From Caldifermentibacillus hisashii (lineage in GTDB: Bacteria; Bacillota; Bacilli; Bacillales; Caldibacillaceae): a stretch of 64,000 nucleotides of DNA. Positions 26,263 through 34,907 of this stretch are shown here, piece by piece. The notes below the pieces were generated by a model. That model searched no databases and was not told the DNA's origin. It was given only the letters and a program-made list of their open reading frames with translations. Numbering within the stretch: position 1 is the first letter of the stretch; each line of letters begins with the position of its first letter. The stretch lies in assembly GCF_027568575.1 (NCBI RefSeq), contig NZ_JANUVP010000001.1, one strand, 5' to 3'. A program made the position numbers and the translations under genes.

Positions 26263-27366
26263 TTAAATTAACGAATCACGTACATATACTTCGGCACCTT
26301 TTGGAACATAGGCGGCGACAACAACTCCACCGTCCGGAACCATTACCCAACCGAGGCCGGAAAACACAATATCCGTCTTTCCTTTTTTAACGGAAAACTC
26401 CCGACGAACGAATTCCGGAAAATTTGTTAAATCTTCTTTTCGCGGCGGACTTAATAATTCCCCTTTATGATTTTCATATAACTCATCAGCTTTCTCTAAT
26501 TTTGTCCGATGAATTTGTAACTCATTCGATAAATAACATACAAAAGAAGACCGTTCGCCTTTTATAAAATCAAATCGTGCCAGCCCGCCGAAAAATAGTG
26601 TTTGTTTCTCATTTAATTGATACACTTTTGGTTTAATTTCCTTTTTCGGGGTAATCAGCTTTAAATCTTTCTTATGAACAAAATGTGCCATTTGATGATG
26701 ATTAATGATTCCCGGTGTATCAAAAATCGATTTGCCGTCATCAAGTGGGATTTCAATCATATCCAAAGTTGTGCCGGGAAAATAAGATGTTGTAATTATG
26801 TTTTCTTCTCCGGTCCCTTCACGGATGATTCGATTGATAAAGGTCGATTTGCCGACATTGGTACAACCGATCACATACACATCATTTCCGTTCCGATATT
26901 GCTCGATTAATTCCATGACTTCTTTTATATATAATCCTTTTTCCGCACTGACCAAGGCCACGTCAATTGGTTTTAATCCTAAGCTTTTCGCTTGTTGTTG
27001 CAGCCAATTTTTCAGCCGGTTATGATTGACCGATTTTGGCAGCAAATCTACTTTATTGCCGACCAGAAGCACATCATTTCCGCCTGTAAAGCGGTGAATC
27101 CCCGGGAGCCAGCTGCCGTTAAAATCAAAAATATCGACAATCATAACAATTAGTCCGGTCGTATTTCCGATACCATTTAATATTTTCAAAAAATCATCAT
27201 CGGTCAATGCGACATCTTGTACTTCATTATAGTGCTTTAATCGGAAGCAGCGACGGCATATGACCTGTTCCTTTTCCATGGATGAAGCAGGTACGTACCC
27301 GGGTTGCGACGGGTCTTCTGATTGAATAGCCGCCCCGCATCCGATACAAATCAGCCTATTCTCCAC
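26263..27366 (-). CDS. yqeH: Circularly permuted ribosome-assembly GTPase YqeH
   Basis: 367 aa. N-terminal zinc finger (CIGCG ... CRRCF) then permuted GTPase motifs in order G4 (VGNKVDLLPK), G5 (VSAEKG), G1 (GCTNVGKSTFINR) and G3 (IFDTPGIINHH). Needed for 30S subunit assembly in B. subtilis. Start overlaps yqeG by 11 nt. Confidence 0.96.
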   Translation of the reverse strand: MENRLICIGCGAAIQSEDPSQPGYVPASSMEKEQVICRRCFRLKHYNEVQDVALTDDDFLKILNGIGNTTGLIVMIVDIFDFNGSWLPGIHRFTGGNDVLLVGNKVDLLPKSVNHNRLKNWLQQQAKSLGLKPIDVALVSAEKGLYIKEVMELIEQYRNGNDVYVIGCTNVGKSTFINRIIREGTGEENIITTSYFPGTTLDMIEIPLDDGKSIFDTPGIINHHQMAHFVHKKDLKLITPKKEIKPKVYQLNEKQTLFFGGLARFDFIKGERSSFVCYLSNELQIHRTKLEKADELYENHKGELLSPPRKEDLTNFPEFVRREFSVKKGKTDIVFSGLGWVMVPDGGVVVAAYVPKGAEVYVRDSLI

Positions 27367-27886
27367 CTTTTGTGCCCTCCCATTGCAGTAAGCCTTTTTT
27401 ATTAAACCAATTTAATATTCTTCTTTCAATCATTCGATTAAGTCTTGTTGCCAGTCCATCTGTTTCTGTAACAGGAACAACAAGGATTGTAAAGAAACCG
27501 GACAAATTTCCGCCAAAAATATCTGTCAATAATTGATCGCCAATCATGACCGTTTGTTCTTTCGGCAACTTCATGATTGCAAGTGCCTTCCGGAAAGCTT
27601 TACCCAGTGGTTTTTGTGCCTTATATATATAAGGGATGCCTAAAGGTGTAGCAAATTTATGTACCCGTTTTTCATTATTATTGGAAAGGATAACAATTTG
27701 TATCCCATTGTCGCGCATTTCTTTGAACCAAGCCGTAAGTTCCGGCGTTGCCAACGGACGATCCCACTCAACTAACGTATTATCCAGGTCGGTAATAATC
27801 CCGTGAATATTCCTTTCTTTTAAAAATTGGGGAGTGATTTCAAAAATTGATTGAACATACTCATTTGGTAAAAACCGTTTTAACAT
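27356..27886 (-). CDS. yqeG: HAD-IIIA family phosphatase YqeG
   Basis: 176 aa from ATG 27886, with GAGGTG upstream; the GTG 9 nt before overlaps that site. HAD motifs: GIITDLDNTLVEWD (nucleophile Asp), VILSNNNE, KPLGKAFRKAL and MIGDQLLTDIFGGN. Relatives dephosphorylate phosphatidylglycerophosphate in plants and some bacteria; the bacterial role here is not established. First gene of the run. Confidence 0.92.
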   Translation of the reverse strand: MLKRFLPNEYVQSIFEITPQFLKERNIHGIITDLDNTLVEWDRPLATPELTAWFKEMRDNGIQIVILSNNNEKRVHKFATPLGIPYIYKAQKPLGKAFRKALAIMKLPKEQTVMIGDQLLTDIFGGNLSGFFTILVVPVTETDGLATRLNRMIERRILNWFNKKGLLQWEGTKGGE

Positions 27887-28102
27887 TGTCGACACCTCAT
27901 ATGACTCCGTTTATCTCTATCCAGTTACCACAGTTACAACAAAAGGATTAAACATATTACTAATCATATTTTCTTTACGGTTTTTTTGCAAGTTAAGATA
28001 TATTTTTTATTGGAAAAACCGCTATCCCTCTATTCGACAAGTTTCATTATTATTTGACAATTTAAAAAAATATTTCGACATATTTCTACTTTTGTCAACA
28101 GC

Positions 28103-28201
28103 TGTGGATAAGTTTATACACATTTTTCAGCTTGTCAATTCTTATATTTTAAAGTTTTATTAACAAGTTAATCACAGCTTATCCACTTTGAATGTGGATA
28201 A
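28103..28201. promoter_or_regulatory. DnaA-box cluster upstream of sda
   Basis: Three perfect TTATNCACA boxes (28103-28111 reverse, 28114-28122 forward, 28193-28201 reverse) and one with a single mismatch (28179-28187) within 99 bp, in two inverted pairs. In B. subtilis DnaA activates sda from such boxes, tying the checkpoint to replication. The rest of the 27887-28315 gap is AT-rich with no gene. A TATGAT at 28275 is a possible sda -10 with a weak -35. Confidence 0.85.
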
Positions 28202-28315
28202 CTGGAACGCTTGTTCTCTAATAAAATTTTTGATAAAGTTGTATTAACTTTTATGAAAGTCCAATCTTTTAGTATATGATGATTTCCCCGATTATATGAA
28301 TTTTGGAGGTGAACG

Positions 28316-28495
28316 GTGAATACCGAAAAAATGGAAAATTTATCTGATCAACTTTTAATCGAATCATATTATAAAGCACTGGAACTTCAACTTTCACCCG
28401 AGTTCATCCACCTCATTGAGAAAGAAATGGAGCGTCGATCACTTTTGAATAAAATAAAGAAAACTCAGACGTCCAAGTCTTTAGGCAGCTCGTAA
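28316..28495 (+). CDS. sda: Sporulation checkpoint protein Sda
   Basis: 59 aa from GTG 28316 (GGAGGTG upstream), or 54 aa from an in-frame ATG at 28331. Helical hairpin: ENLSDQLLIESYYKALELQL then PEFIHLIEKEMERRSL, with the Leu-Leu-Ile-Glu-Ser-Tyr core of known Sda. Sda inhibits the sporulation kinases KinA and KinB when replication is disturbed. Divergent from yqeG as in B. subtilis, with DnaA boxes between. The C-terminal tail is Lys/Ser-rich, differing from the tail that directs ClpXP turnover in B. subtilis. Confidence 0.93.
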   Translation: MNTEKMENLSDQLLIESYYKALELQLSPEFIHLIEKEMERRSLLNKIKKTQTSKSLGSS

Positions 28496-28538
28496 ATTCA
28501 AAGTGAAATCCATCCTATGTAAATTTCCTGATCATATT

Positions 28539-28580
28539 GTTCCTCACTGCTTGTGTATAATAGTGAGGAACCTTATTTTT
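28539..28580 (+). terminator. Terminator of sda
   Basis: GTTCCTCACT/AGTGAGGAAC arms, 13-nt loop, then CTTATTTTTT on the plus strand. The T run overlaps the stop region of psd on the other strand. Confidence 0.8.
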
Positions 28581-29358
28581 TAACTAAATGTCCAATTACC
28601 TCTCCCATTTTTACCGGATGTGGAACCGATATCCTCTCATCAATTAGAAATGTATCCTTTTCAAATAAAAGGACGACAGTGGAGCCGAATGAAAAATATG
28701 CAATCTCTTCTCCTTTCTTTAGATTCATACTGCCATTCGTATATTCAATGGAATTTACAAACATCGCTCCGACTTTCACAAGGGCCATTTTTCCGGTTTT
28801 GTGATTAATCTCTGAAATGGAGCGGTAATTTTTTGCCAAAGGGTTTTTTCCATATTCAAGCCCCAAACGGTTAACAGGATACGAACGATCCCCTAACTCC
28901 CAGCGACTGATTACTTTTCCATTAACCGGACTATGTATGCGATGGTAATGTTTTGGACTTAAATATAAAACAATAAAATATCCGTCTCGGTATTGTACTG
29001 CTTTTTCATCGTTGCCGAGCATTTCCTTCAAGGAATACATCTTCCCCTTAACTTTAATATCCGTTGACGGCTCAATTGAACCTGCCGACTCAATAGTAGC
29101 ATCAACCGGACTTATGACCGTATTTATATTTGAATCAATCAATCTTGTCCCTTTTTTTAATTTACGAATAAAAAGCTCATGTAATGTCGTATATTCATTG
29201 TAAGGATATTCGAACTCACTCATATCAATTTTATAAATCTTGACAAAGAAAGGGATGATGATTTTACTAATTTTAGACCTGGTAAATTGTCGGATCAAGT
29301 TGGATAACCAGGCCCGATTGGTCAATTCAATACATTTTTGATAAATAATTTTTCGCAT
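28573..29358 (-). CDS. psd: Phosphatidylserine decarboxylase proenzyme
   Basis: 261 aa. Self-cleaves at Gly-Ser in YFSFGSTVVLLFEKD (usually LGST, here FGST) to form the pyruvoyl cofactor, then makes phosphatidylethanolamine. Other conserved points: VISPVDATI with catalytic Asp and YLSPKHYHRIHSP with catalytic His. Divergent from pssA rather than in one operon as in B. subtilis. Confidence 0.95.
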   Translation of the reverse strand: MRKIIYQKCIELTNRAWLSNLIRQFTRSKISKIIIPFFVKIYKIDMSEFEYPYNEYTTLHELFIRKLKKGTRLIDSNINTVISPVDATIESAGSIEPSTDIKVKGKMYSLKEMLGNDEKAVQYRDGYFIVLYLSPKHYHRIHSPVNGKVISRWELGDRSYPVNRLGLEYGKNPLAKNYRSISEINHKTGKMALVKVGAMFVNSIEYTNGSMNLKKGEEIAYFSFGSTVVLLFEKDTFLIDERISVPHPVKMGEVIGHLVKK

Positions 29359-29461
29359 GGAATACCTCCCAAACGATTCGCTTTCCTAAACATCTTTCAT
29401 AAAATATAATAATATAGAAAAGAATCTCTACCAATATAATTTTTAGAGAGGATGGATTTAC

Positions 29462-30004
29462 TTGTTTTTTAAATTTCAAATCATTGATGTCACTCTGAAG
29501 AAGATTAAATCACAATTGGCCAATATGATGACTCTAAGTAATTTATTTTTAGGCGGTTTCTCGATTATTTTTACAATACAAGGTGAACTTAATTATAGTT
29601 TATTCTTGATTTTTTCGGCTGCCCTACTGGACCGATTTGACGGAATGGTTGCTCGTAAGCTAAAAATAGAATCTGAGCTTGGTAAACAATTAGACTCCAT
29701 GAGTGATATTATATCATTTGGCGTTGCACCCGCACTTTTATTATATCAAGGAATTATTCATTATTTTTCCAGCGCGGGAATTTTTATCACCGTCTTTTTC
29801 ATCGGTTGCGGGGCATTTCGACTTGCCAGATTTAATATTACCGAAAATAACTGTTATTTTAGTGGGTTGCCAATTACGGCTGCCGGATGTATTCTGACAT
29901 TCAGCTATCTTGGCATCCAATTTATCCCGGCCATAATTTATTTATATTTAATGATCATTCTTTCTTTTTTAATGATAAGTACGTTAAAGGTAAAAAAAAT
30001 ATGA
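29462..30004 (+). CDS. pssA: CDP-diacylglycerol-serine O-phosphatidyltransferase
   Basis: 180 aa integral membrane enzyme. The CDP-alcohol phosphotransferase motif is exact: DGMVAR, 8 residues, G, 3 residues, D, 3 residues, D. It makes phosphatidylserine, the substrate of Psd encoded next door. TTG 29462 has AGAGAGG about 10 nt upstream; a nearby ATG is in another frame and stops at once. The 280 bp after it hold no gene; only an 8-bp inverted repeat near 30205-30232 is visible. Confidence 0.94.
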   Translation: MFFKFQIIDVTLKKIKSQLANMMTLSNLFLGGFSIIFTIQGELNYSLFLIFSAALLDRFDGMVARKLKIESELGKQLDSMSDIISFGVAPALLLYQGIIHYFSSAGIFITVFFIGCGAFRLARFNITENNCYFSGLPITAAGCILTFSYLGIQFIPAIIYLYLMIILSFLMISTLKVKKI

Positions 30005-30285
30005 TTCCGAAACTTTTTGATTTGATCGTTTAACCGAATCACAATGTGTTGTTCGTCAAAAAAATTTTGGCTGCGGAGTATCGCTTCGTAGCTTTTCTTA
30101 AGTACTTAAATTTGAAACTTAAAATTTCCCGCTACATAGAATTTACATCTTTGCTGGAAATTTATAAAAACGTACAAAAAGGACCGTTCATCGAATGTTT
30201 TCTTCCGCATCCTTTTTCCGGAAGAAATTCAATCGATGGCAGCCCTTATTTTTTCATTCCTGTTTTAATTTCAGGCGGCAACAGC

Positions 30286-30999
30286 TTAGGATTGCCTTTT
30301 TTCCTTTTCTGCCCGGTAAAACTCATGAAACATTTTCATTAAAGCACGTTTTTCAATTCGGGAAACATAACTGCGCGAAATCCCCAAGTCTTTTGCTAAC
30401 TCTCTTTGCGTTTTTTCCTTTTCCATACCAAGCCCAAATCGGCCGATAATCACTTCTTTTTCGCGCTCATCAAGAATGCTGATATATTCCTTTACCTTTT
30501 CTAATTCCATATTCAACTGAATGGTATCAATAACATCTTCGGAATCGGATTTCAATACATCAATTAAACTAATTTCATTCCCTTCTTTATCCCGGCCGAT
30601 TGGATCATGTAAAGAGACGTCCTTTTTTGTCTTTTTTAACGCCCTTAAGTGCATGAGTATTTCGTTTTCAATGCATCTGGCTGCATATGTAGCTAATTTC
30701 GTTCCTTTTCCTTCTGAGAAGCTTTCAATCGCTTTGATTAGACCGATTGTACCGATCGAGATGAGATCCTCTTGATCCTCGCCGGTATTCTCAAATTTTT
30801 TTACTATATGAGCGACAAGCCTTAAATTATGTTCGATCAAAATATTTCTTGCTTCCATATCCCCCTCTGCCATCAATTTTAAATATTTCCGTTCTTGGGC
30901 AGGTGATAAAGGTTGCGGAAAGGCATTATTTTTCACATATGAGACAAAAAACACAAGTTCTTTAAACAGGACGGCCAGTGCAGAAAAAATTCCTGACAT
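30286..30999 (-). CDS. sigK: RNA polymerase sigma factor SigK (pro-sigma-K)
   Basis: 237 aa, one uninterrupted gene, unlike the skin-split version of B. subtilis. The hydrophobic N-terminus (FSALAVLFKELVFFVSYVKNN) is the pro-sequence removed by SpoIVFB. Sigma region 2 (EHNLRLVAHIVKKF, EDLISIGTIGLIKAIESF) and region 4 (REKEVIIGRFGLG, TQRELAKDLGISRSYVSRIE) are complete. Late mother-cell sigma factor. ATG 30999 follows GGAGGTGG. Confidence 0.97.
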   Translation of the reverse strand: MSGIFSALAVLFKELVFFVSYVKNNAFPQPLSPAQERKYLKLMAEGDMEARNILIEHNLRLVAHIVKKFENTGEDQEDLISIGTIGLIKAIESFSEGKGTKLATYAARCIENEILMHLRALKKTKKDVSLHDPIGRDKEGNEISLIDVLKSDSEDVIDTIQLNMELEKVKEYISILDEREKEVIIGRFGLGMEKEKTQRELAKDLGISRSYVSRIEKRALMKMFHEFYRAEKEKRQS

Positions 31000-31062
31000 G
31001 TATCCACCTCCAATGAAATTTCCATTGCCTATAAGTTATACCTATGTTGGAAATCCCAAAAA

Positions 31063-31093
31063 AGTGTATGTCCCGCTAAATTACTTGATATTC
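31063..31093 (-). promoter_or_regulatory. SigE-type promoter of sigK
   Basis: On the minus strand GAATATC (31093-31087) and CATACACT (31070-31063) match the SigE -35 and CATACAMT -10, with a spacer near 15-16 nt. The predicted start is about 57 nt before the sigK ATG. SigE control of sigK is known in B. subtilis. Confidence 0.6.
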
Positions 31094-31138
31094 CGATTTT
31101 TTAAATTGCAGTCTTTGCAAAAACCAAACCACCCAATG

Positions 31139-31214
31139 AAACTTCCTTCAGTGGGGTTTTCTTCATCCCCCACCTATCTTTTTTGTAAACTCAAAAATCT
31201 TAAGGTGGGATAAA
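31139..31214. repeat. Dispersed repeat, copy 1 (CCACCTATCTT family)
   Basis: A GTGGGGTTTT hairpin-like part followed by CCACCTATCTTTTTTG and ACTCAAAAATCTTAAGG. The second part recurs in altered form at 35868-35911. CCCACCT and AGGTGGG can pair. Ends are unclear. Confidence 0.45.
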
Positions 31215-31257
31215 AGGAAAGGATTCCCCACGTTAAGCAAAAGCGGGGAGGAAAAGG

Positions 31258-31494
31258 TTAATCATCATCTGTATCATTTAATTTCTTTTTACATGCTAAC
31301 GCCATACCGAAGAAGAGTAATGCAGAAATAAGACTTATTGTCATTGCGGCAATGACGATATATTGATTTGTGTTTGACAGTTGTCCGCCTTTTAAAAATA
31401 AGCCGATATATAAAAATGTACTGATGGCCGTCAACACAACAGAATAATTTTTATAATCTTGCAACTTACTTGTCAGTTGTTCCACCTTGTTCAT
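31258..31494 (-). CDS. yrhC: YrhC-like small membrane protein
   Basis: 78 aa. Starts MNKVEQLTSKLQDYKNYS, has two membrane helices (VVLTAISTFLYIGLFL and IVIAAMTISLISALLFFGMA) and an acidic end. Size, topology and position in the mtnN neighbourhood fit YrhC; function unknown. ATG 31494 follows AGGTGAG. In B. subtilis yrhC is last in the yrrT-mtnN-mccA-mccB operon; here the decayed Bce module separates it from mtnN. Confidence 0.7.
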   Translation of the reverse strand: MNKVEQLTSKLQDYKNYSVVLTAISTFLYIGLFLKGGQLSNTNQYIVIAAMTISLISALLFFGMALACKKKLNDTDDD

Positions 31495-31764
31495 TTTCTC
31501 ACCTTCTAATCTATTTTATGTTAATAGATTAACATGAAAAATAGAAATTGTATTGTTGAAAATATAGGAAAACTTGGGGGAAAATCTATTGAACTTTGCG
31601 TCAAAATATTAACATCAGAGGAACAGACTTTGATTAATAAAGAGGTTTATGTAAATTTTATATTTAATAAACTTTCGTTAACTTAATGTTGATTTTCTAA
31701 TTGAATAGTTGCAGGGATGTTTTGAGTCAAGTATGTTACTCACCGCCTTTTCTGATGTCTTTGC

Positions 31765-31803
31765 AAAAAAAAGCACACAGGATAACCTTAATATCCTATG
31801 TGC
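31765..31803 (-). terminator. Terminator after the Bce remnant
   Basis: GCACATAGGATA/TATCCTGTGTGC arms (one G-U), 7-nt loop and eight T on the minus strand, just past the ABC remnant stop. The rest of 31495-31813 holds no gene that I can see. Confidence 0.88.
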
Positions 31804-31813
31804 CCAGTATTAT

Positions 31814-32245
31814 TTAAATAACAGCCTGAATCTGCTTTGTATAGAAAAAGCGGACAATGAAAAAGTAGATTATTTGAATAATCAAGAATACACCAAATAC
31901 CATTACGGATTCCTTAAATATATTAAACTCAAATAGATTGGATAATGCCGTTAACGCAACCGCTCCATGAATAAGGGCAACGATGATGGGAGCGAAAAAG
32001 AGAATAGCTGTTTGTCTGGTTAAGACCTTCTTTAGCTCCTTCACTGTTAGACCCATTTTGGCAATCGATGAGAATTTTTGCTTATCTTCATCTAGATCCA
32101 TATACAAGCGGAAGTAAAGGAAACTTCCGGCTGGACCCATAATGCCAACAAATTCCCCTTCATCTATTTTTAAATTGATATCTGTTAAAGCACGATAGGC
32201 AATATTCCCTTCATAAATTTTACTTACTTGTTTGACATCCAGCAT
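31814..32245 (-). pseudogene. Fused remnant of a BceA-type ATPase and BceB-type permease
   Basis: 143 codons from ATG 32245 (AAAGGAG upstream). Residues 1-41 are the start of an ABC ATPase (MLDVKQVSKIYEGN, EGEFVGIMGPAGS), stopping inside the Walker A loop before the GK[ST]T. The frame then continues as the last ~100 residues of a BceB-like permease (FLYFRLYMDLDEDKQKFSSI, LKKVLTRQTAILFFAP, two membrane helices). An in-frame deletion of roughly 2.3 kb, judged from usual family sizes, joined them at Gly-Ser codons 32123-32128. It cannot bind ATP. Confidence 0.88.
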
Positions 32246-32336
32246 CACAAGTTCTCCTTTCAATTTAAATCCCTTAACTTGTGATTAGTATACCTGCTTT
32301 TCATCTTTCAAAAAATCGATTTTTCTTTCAGTTTCC

Positions 32337-33338
32337 TTACACGGTTGTAAGGTTTTGGGTCACACTAAAAATAATTCGAAATGTCGAGCCTTCTCCAACC
32401 TTTGAGTCGAGTTCGATACGGTGACCAAGGTACTCGGCGGCCTCCTTCGTTAAATATAGTCCCATTCCTGTTGATTCTCTAAATTTCCGACCATTTTCTC
32501 CCGTATAAAACGGTTCAAACACACGACGCTTGTCCGTCTCAGGTATACCTACGCCATAATCTTTTACCTCTAGTACTGCTTCTCCAGCTCTTTCATAAAT
32601 AGAAATCATGATGGTTTTGCTTTTTCCCTTCGAATATTTCACTGCATTATGAATAAGCTGAGAAACCATGAAGAATAACCATTTTTCATCGGTTTCAACG
32701 GTGATCCCTTTCTTCCCTTGTGTAAAATGAGGATAAACCTGATTTCTAATATAAAAGCGTTTATTTTCATGATTCACTTCATTTATAAGCTTTCCTAATT
32801 CAACAGGTTTTATATGAAAATATTGTTCAATGATCCGAAGTCTTGCCATATAAAGAATTGTATTCAATCCGGTCTTTATTCGGTCGGTTTCTTCACGAAT
32901 ATTCGAGGAATCCGGCTCATCCAGGTTTTGGGCAATTAGTTCAATGACGGACAATGGCGTTTTCATTTGATGGACCCACTGATTCATAAACTTTAAATGC
33001 TCATCTTGTCGCGACGTTAATTTTTTTATTTGTTCCTAGTAATGCTTGTATTGATTCTTTAATAATTGATCAAGTGCCTCAGAAATAGGAGTTTGTTCTG
33101 TTTTTTGCAAAGATTGATCCAAGGACTCCAAACTGCTTGTAAGGCGTTTGTAAAAGAGTCGGCGGCTATAATATTGATAAATTAAATATCCTACAAGAAA
33201 AAAAAGCCCGAGGAACACTGCATACAGTGCCGGTAACAAATGATGGTAGCCATCTAAAAAATAAATCGCCAATATGACAAAAAATTGAATGATTTGCACG
33301 AAAATTAATAGAGCATGTTCTTTTAAAAATAGTTTCAT
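32337..33338 (-). pseudogene. BceS-type histidine kinase interrupted by an in-frame TAG
   Basis: Codons 1-100 encode two close N-terminal membrane helices with almost no external loop, the intramembrane-sensing kinase layout. TAG stands at 33036-33038. The same frame continues without shift (EQIKKLTSRQDEHLKF) into MNQWVHQMKTPLSVIEL (H-box His), LIHNAVKYS (N-box), DYGVGIPE and STGMGLYLTK. One base change would restore 334 codons. The start overlaps the regulator stop in ATGA. Confidence 0.9.
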
Positions 33339-34043
33339 TGCCCTTCACCCTTGATTCGGGAAATATTTAAGCGATATCCTACTCCTCTAACTGTTTCAAC
33401 GGCGCCTTTCATACCGACAGCTTCAAATTTTTTACGGACTCGGGTAATGTTCACATTCAAAGTATTTTCATCAACATACATTTGGTCATCCCATAATTTT
33501 TCAAGTAAATCTTCGCGTCCGGCTACACGGGGATATCTCTCAATTAAACTTTCAATAAGATCAGCTTCCCTTTTAGAAAGGGGTACTGCTTTATCTTTAA
33601 CCGTTAATTTCAGCCTCTCCGGATAAAGCTGTAACCCTTCTAGTTCCAACACACGTTCCTCAACCTGAACAGCGTATTCTCCATATGCTCGACGAAGCTG
33701 ACTGCGAATTTTTGCGATGACAATTTCCGGGTGAAACGGTATTGTAATAAAATCGTCGCCTCCATTTTCTAACGCCATTACCTGATCCATTTCCCCAACC
33801 CGTGCCGAGATGAAAATAACAGGACAAATTGATTGTTTGCGTATTTGGCGACACCAGTAATAGCCATCATAGCTGGGTAAATTAATATCCAGTAAAAAAA
33901 AGATCCGGTTTATACTTTTGAAAATGCTCCATCACATGATCAAAATCGTCCACGATAGATGACGCAAAGCCGTATTTTTGTATGTATGCTTGCAGATGCT
34001 CAGCAATTTTAGGGTCATCCTCAATAATCAAAATCCTTTGCAT
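33335..34043 (-). pseudogene. BceR-type response regulator with +1 frameshift
   Basis: Starts MQRILIIEDDPKIAEHLQAY at ATG 34043 (AAAGGAG upstream). At the T8 run (33894-33901) the frame ends in a nearby stop. Removing one T restores DLFLLDINLPSYDGYYW, including the phosphoacceptor Asp, and runs into the intact rest: FISARVGEMDQVMALENGG and a winged-helix domain with VDENTLNVNITRVRKKF and ETVRGVGYRL. OmpR/PhoB family. Confidence 0.9.
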
Positions 34044-34147
34044 GAAGCCCACTCCTTTCGCTGTGAACGATCCCATATATTTTATCTATACACCTTCATC
34101 GTGTTGGTGGCGGCATGATTTTGGCTGCTATGTTGGTTTCTATATTC

Positions 34148-34190
34148 AAAAAAAAGCTGACATCACCGCTACAAATTTGATGACGTCAGC
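34148..34190 (-). terminator. Terminator after mtnN
   Basis: Stem GCTGAC..TCA with TGATG..GTCAGC (one bulge) followed by eight T on the minus strand, 11 nt past the mtnN stop. Confidence 0.82.
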
Positions 34191-34200
34191 CCCTTATCGT

Positions 34201-34893
34201 TTACAATTTTCGAATGATCTCGATAACAAGATTAGCAGAGTTCAGTGCGGCAGTTTGTAAAAATTGTTCAAATGATAAATCCGATTCCTTCCCGGCAATA
34301 TCAGATAATGCCCGAATGATGACAAACGGGAGTCCGTACTGGTATGCGACTTGAGCAATCGCTGCCGCTTCCATTTCCACCGCTTGCAGTCCCGGAAATT
34401 TTTCAGCAACCATTTGAACACGGTCCGGATCGCTCATAAATGAATCCCCGGAAGCAATCCGTCCTTTTTTTACTTGAATTCCTTCAAGACTTCTGGCCGC
34501 TTCTTCTGCGACCTGAATTAGTCGTTCATCCGCTTGGTAGGCGGCGGGCATTTGGGGAACTTGGCCATAAGCATAGCCAAAAACCGTTGCATCAACATCA
34601 TGATGACAAACATCATCGGAAATAACAAGATCCCCTACATTTAATTCCGGATTTAATCCTCCAGCAGACCCGGTGTTAATAATCAAATCAGGATGATAAC
34701 GTTCAATTAAAATCGTTGTCGACATAGCAGCGTTCACTTTACCGATTCCTGATTTTAACAAAACAACATCTTTGCCTCCGTATGTTCCGGAACTAAACTC
34801 ACTGTTTGCAATTATTTCCGTCTTTTTATTTTCCAGTTGATTTCTTAATATGATAACTTCTTCTTCCATTGCTCCGATGACAGCTATTTTCAC
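34201..34893 (-). CDS. mtnN: 5'-methylthioadenosine/S-adenosylhomocysteine nucleosidase
   Basis: 230 aa. Cleaves MTA and SAH to adenine and thio-sugars. Typical parts: IAVIGAMEEEVIILR, INTGSAGGLNPELNVGD, AVEMEAAAIAQVAYQ with catalytic Glu, and IIRALSDIAGKES with catalytic Asp. GTG 34893 is the start. The usual partners yrrT, mccA and mccB are absent, so only recycling of the toxic by-products is encoded here. Confidence 0.96.
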   Translation of the reverse strand: MKIAVIGAMEEEVIILRNQLENKKTEIIANSEFSSGTYGGKDVVLLKSGIGKVNAAMSTTILIERYHPDLIINTGSAGGLNPELNVGDLVISDDVCHHDVDATVFGYAYGQVPQMPAAYQADERLIQVAEEAARSLEGIQVKKGRIASGDSFMSDPDRVQMVAEKFPGLQAVEMEAAAIAQVAYQYGLPFVIIRALSDIAGKESDLSFEQFLQTAALNSANLVIEIIRKL

Positions 34894-34907
34894 CTAAGAC
34901 ACTCCTA

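Noticed and set aside
30200..30235. Terminator of sigK or pssA
   Set aside because: An 8-bp inverted repeat (TTCTTCCG) is present, but there is no T run on either strand at the right place.
30286..30999. Prophage-like skin insertion in sigK
   Set aside because: The sigK frame is continuous from pro-sequence to region 4, with no recombinase gene nearby.
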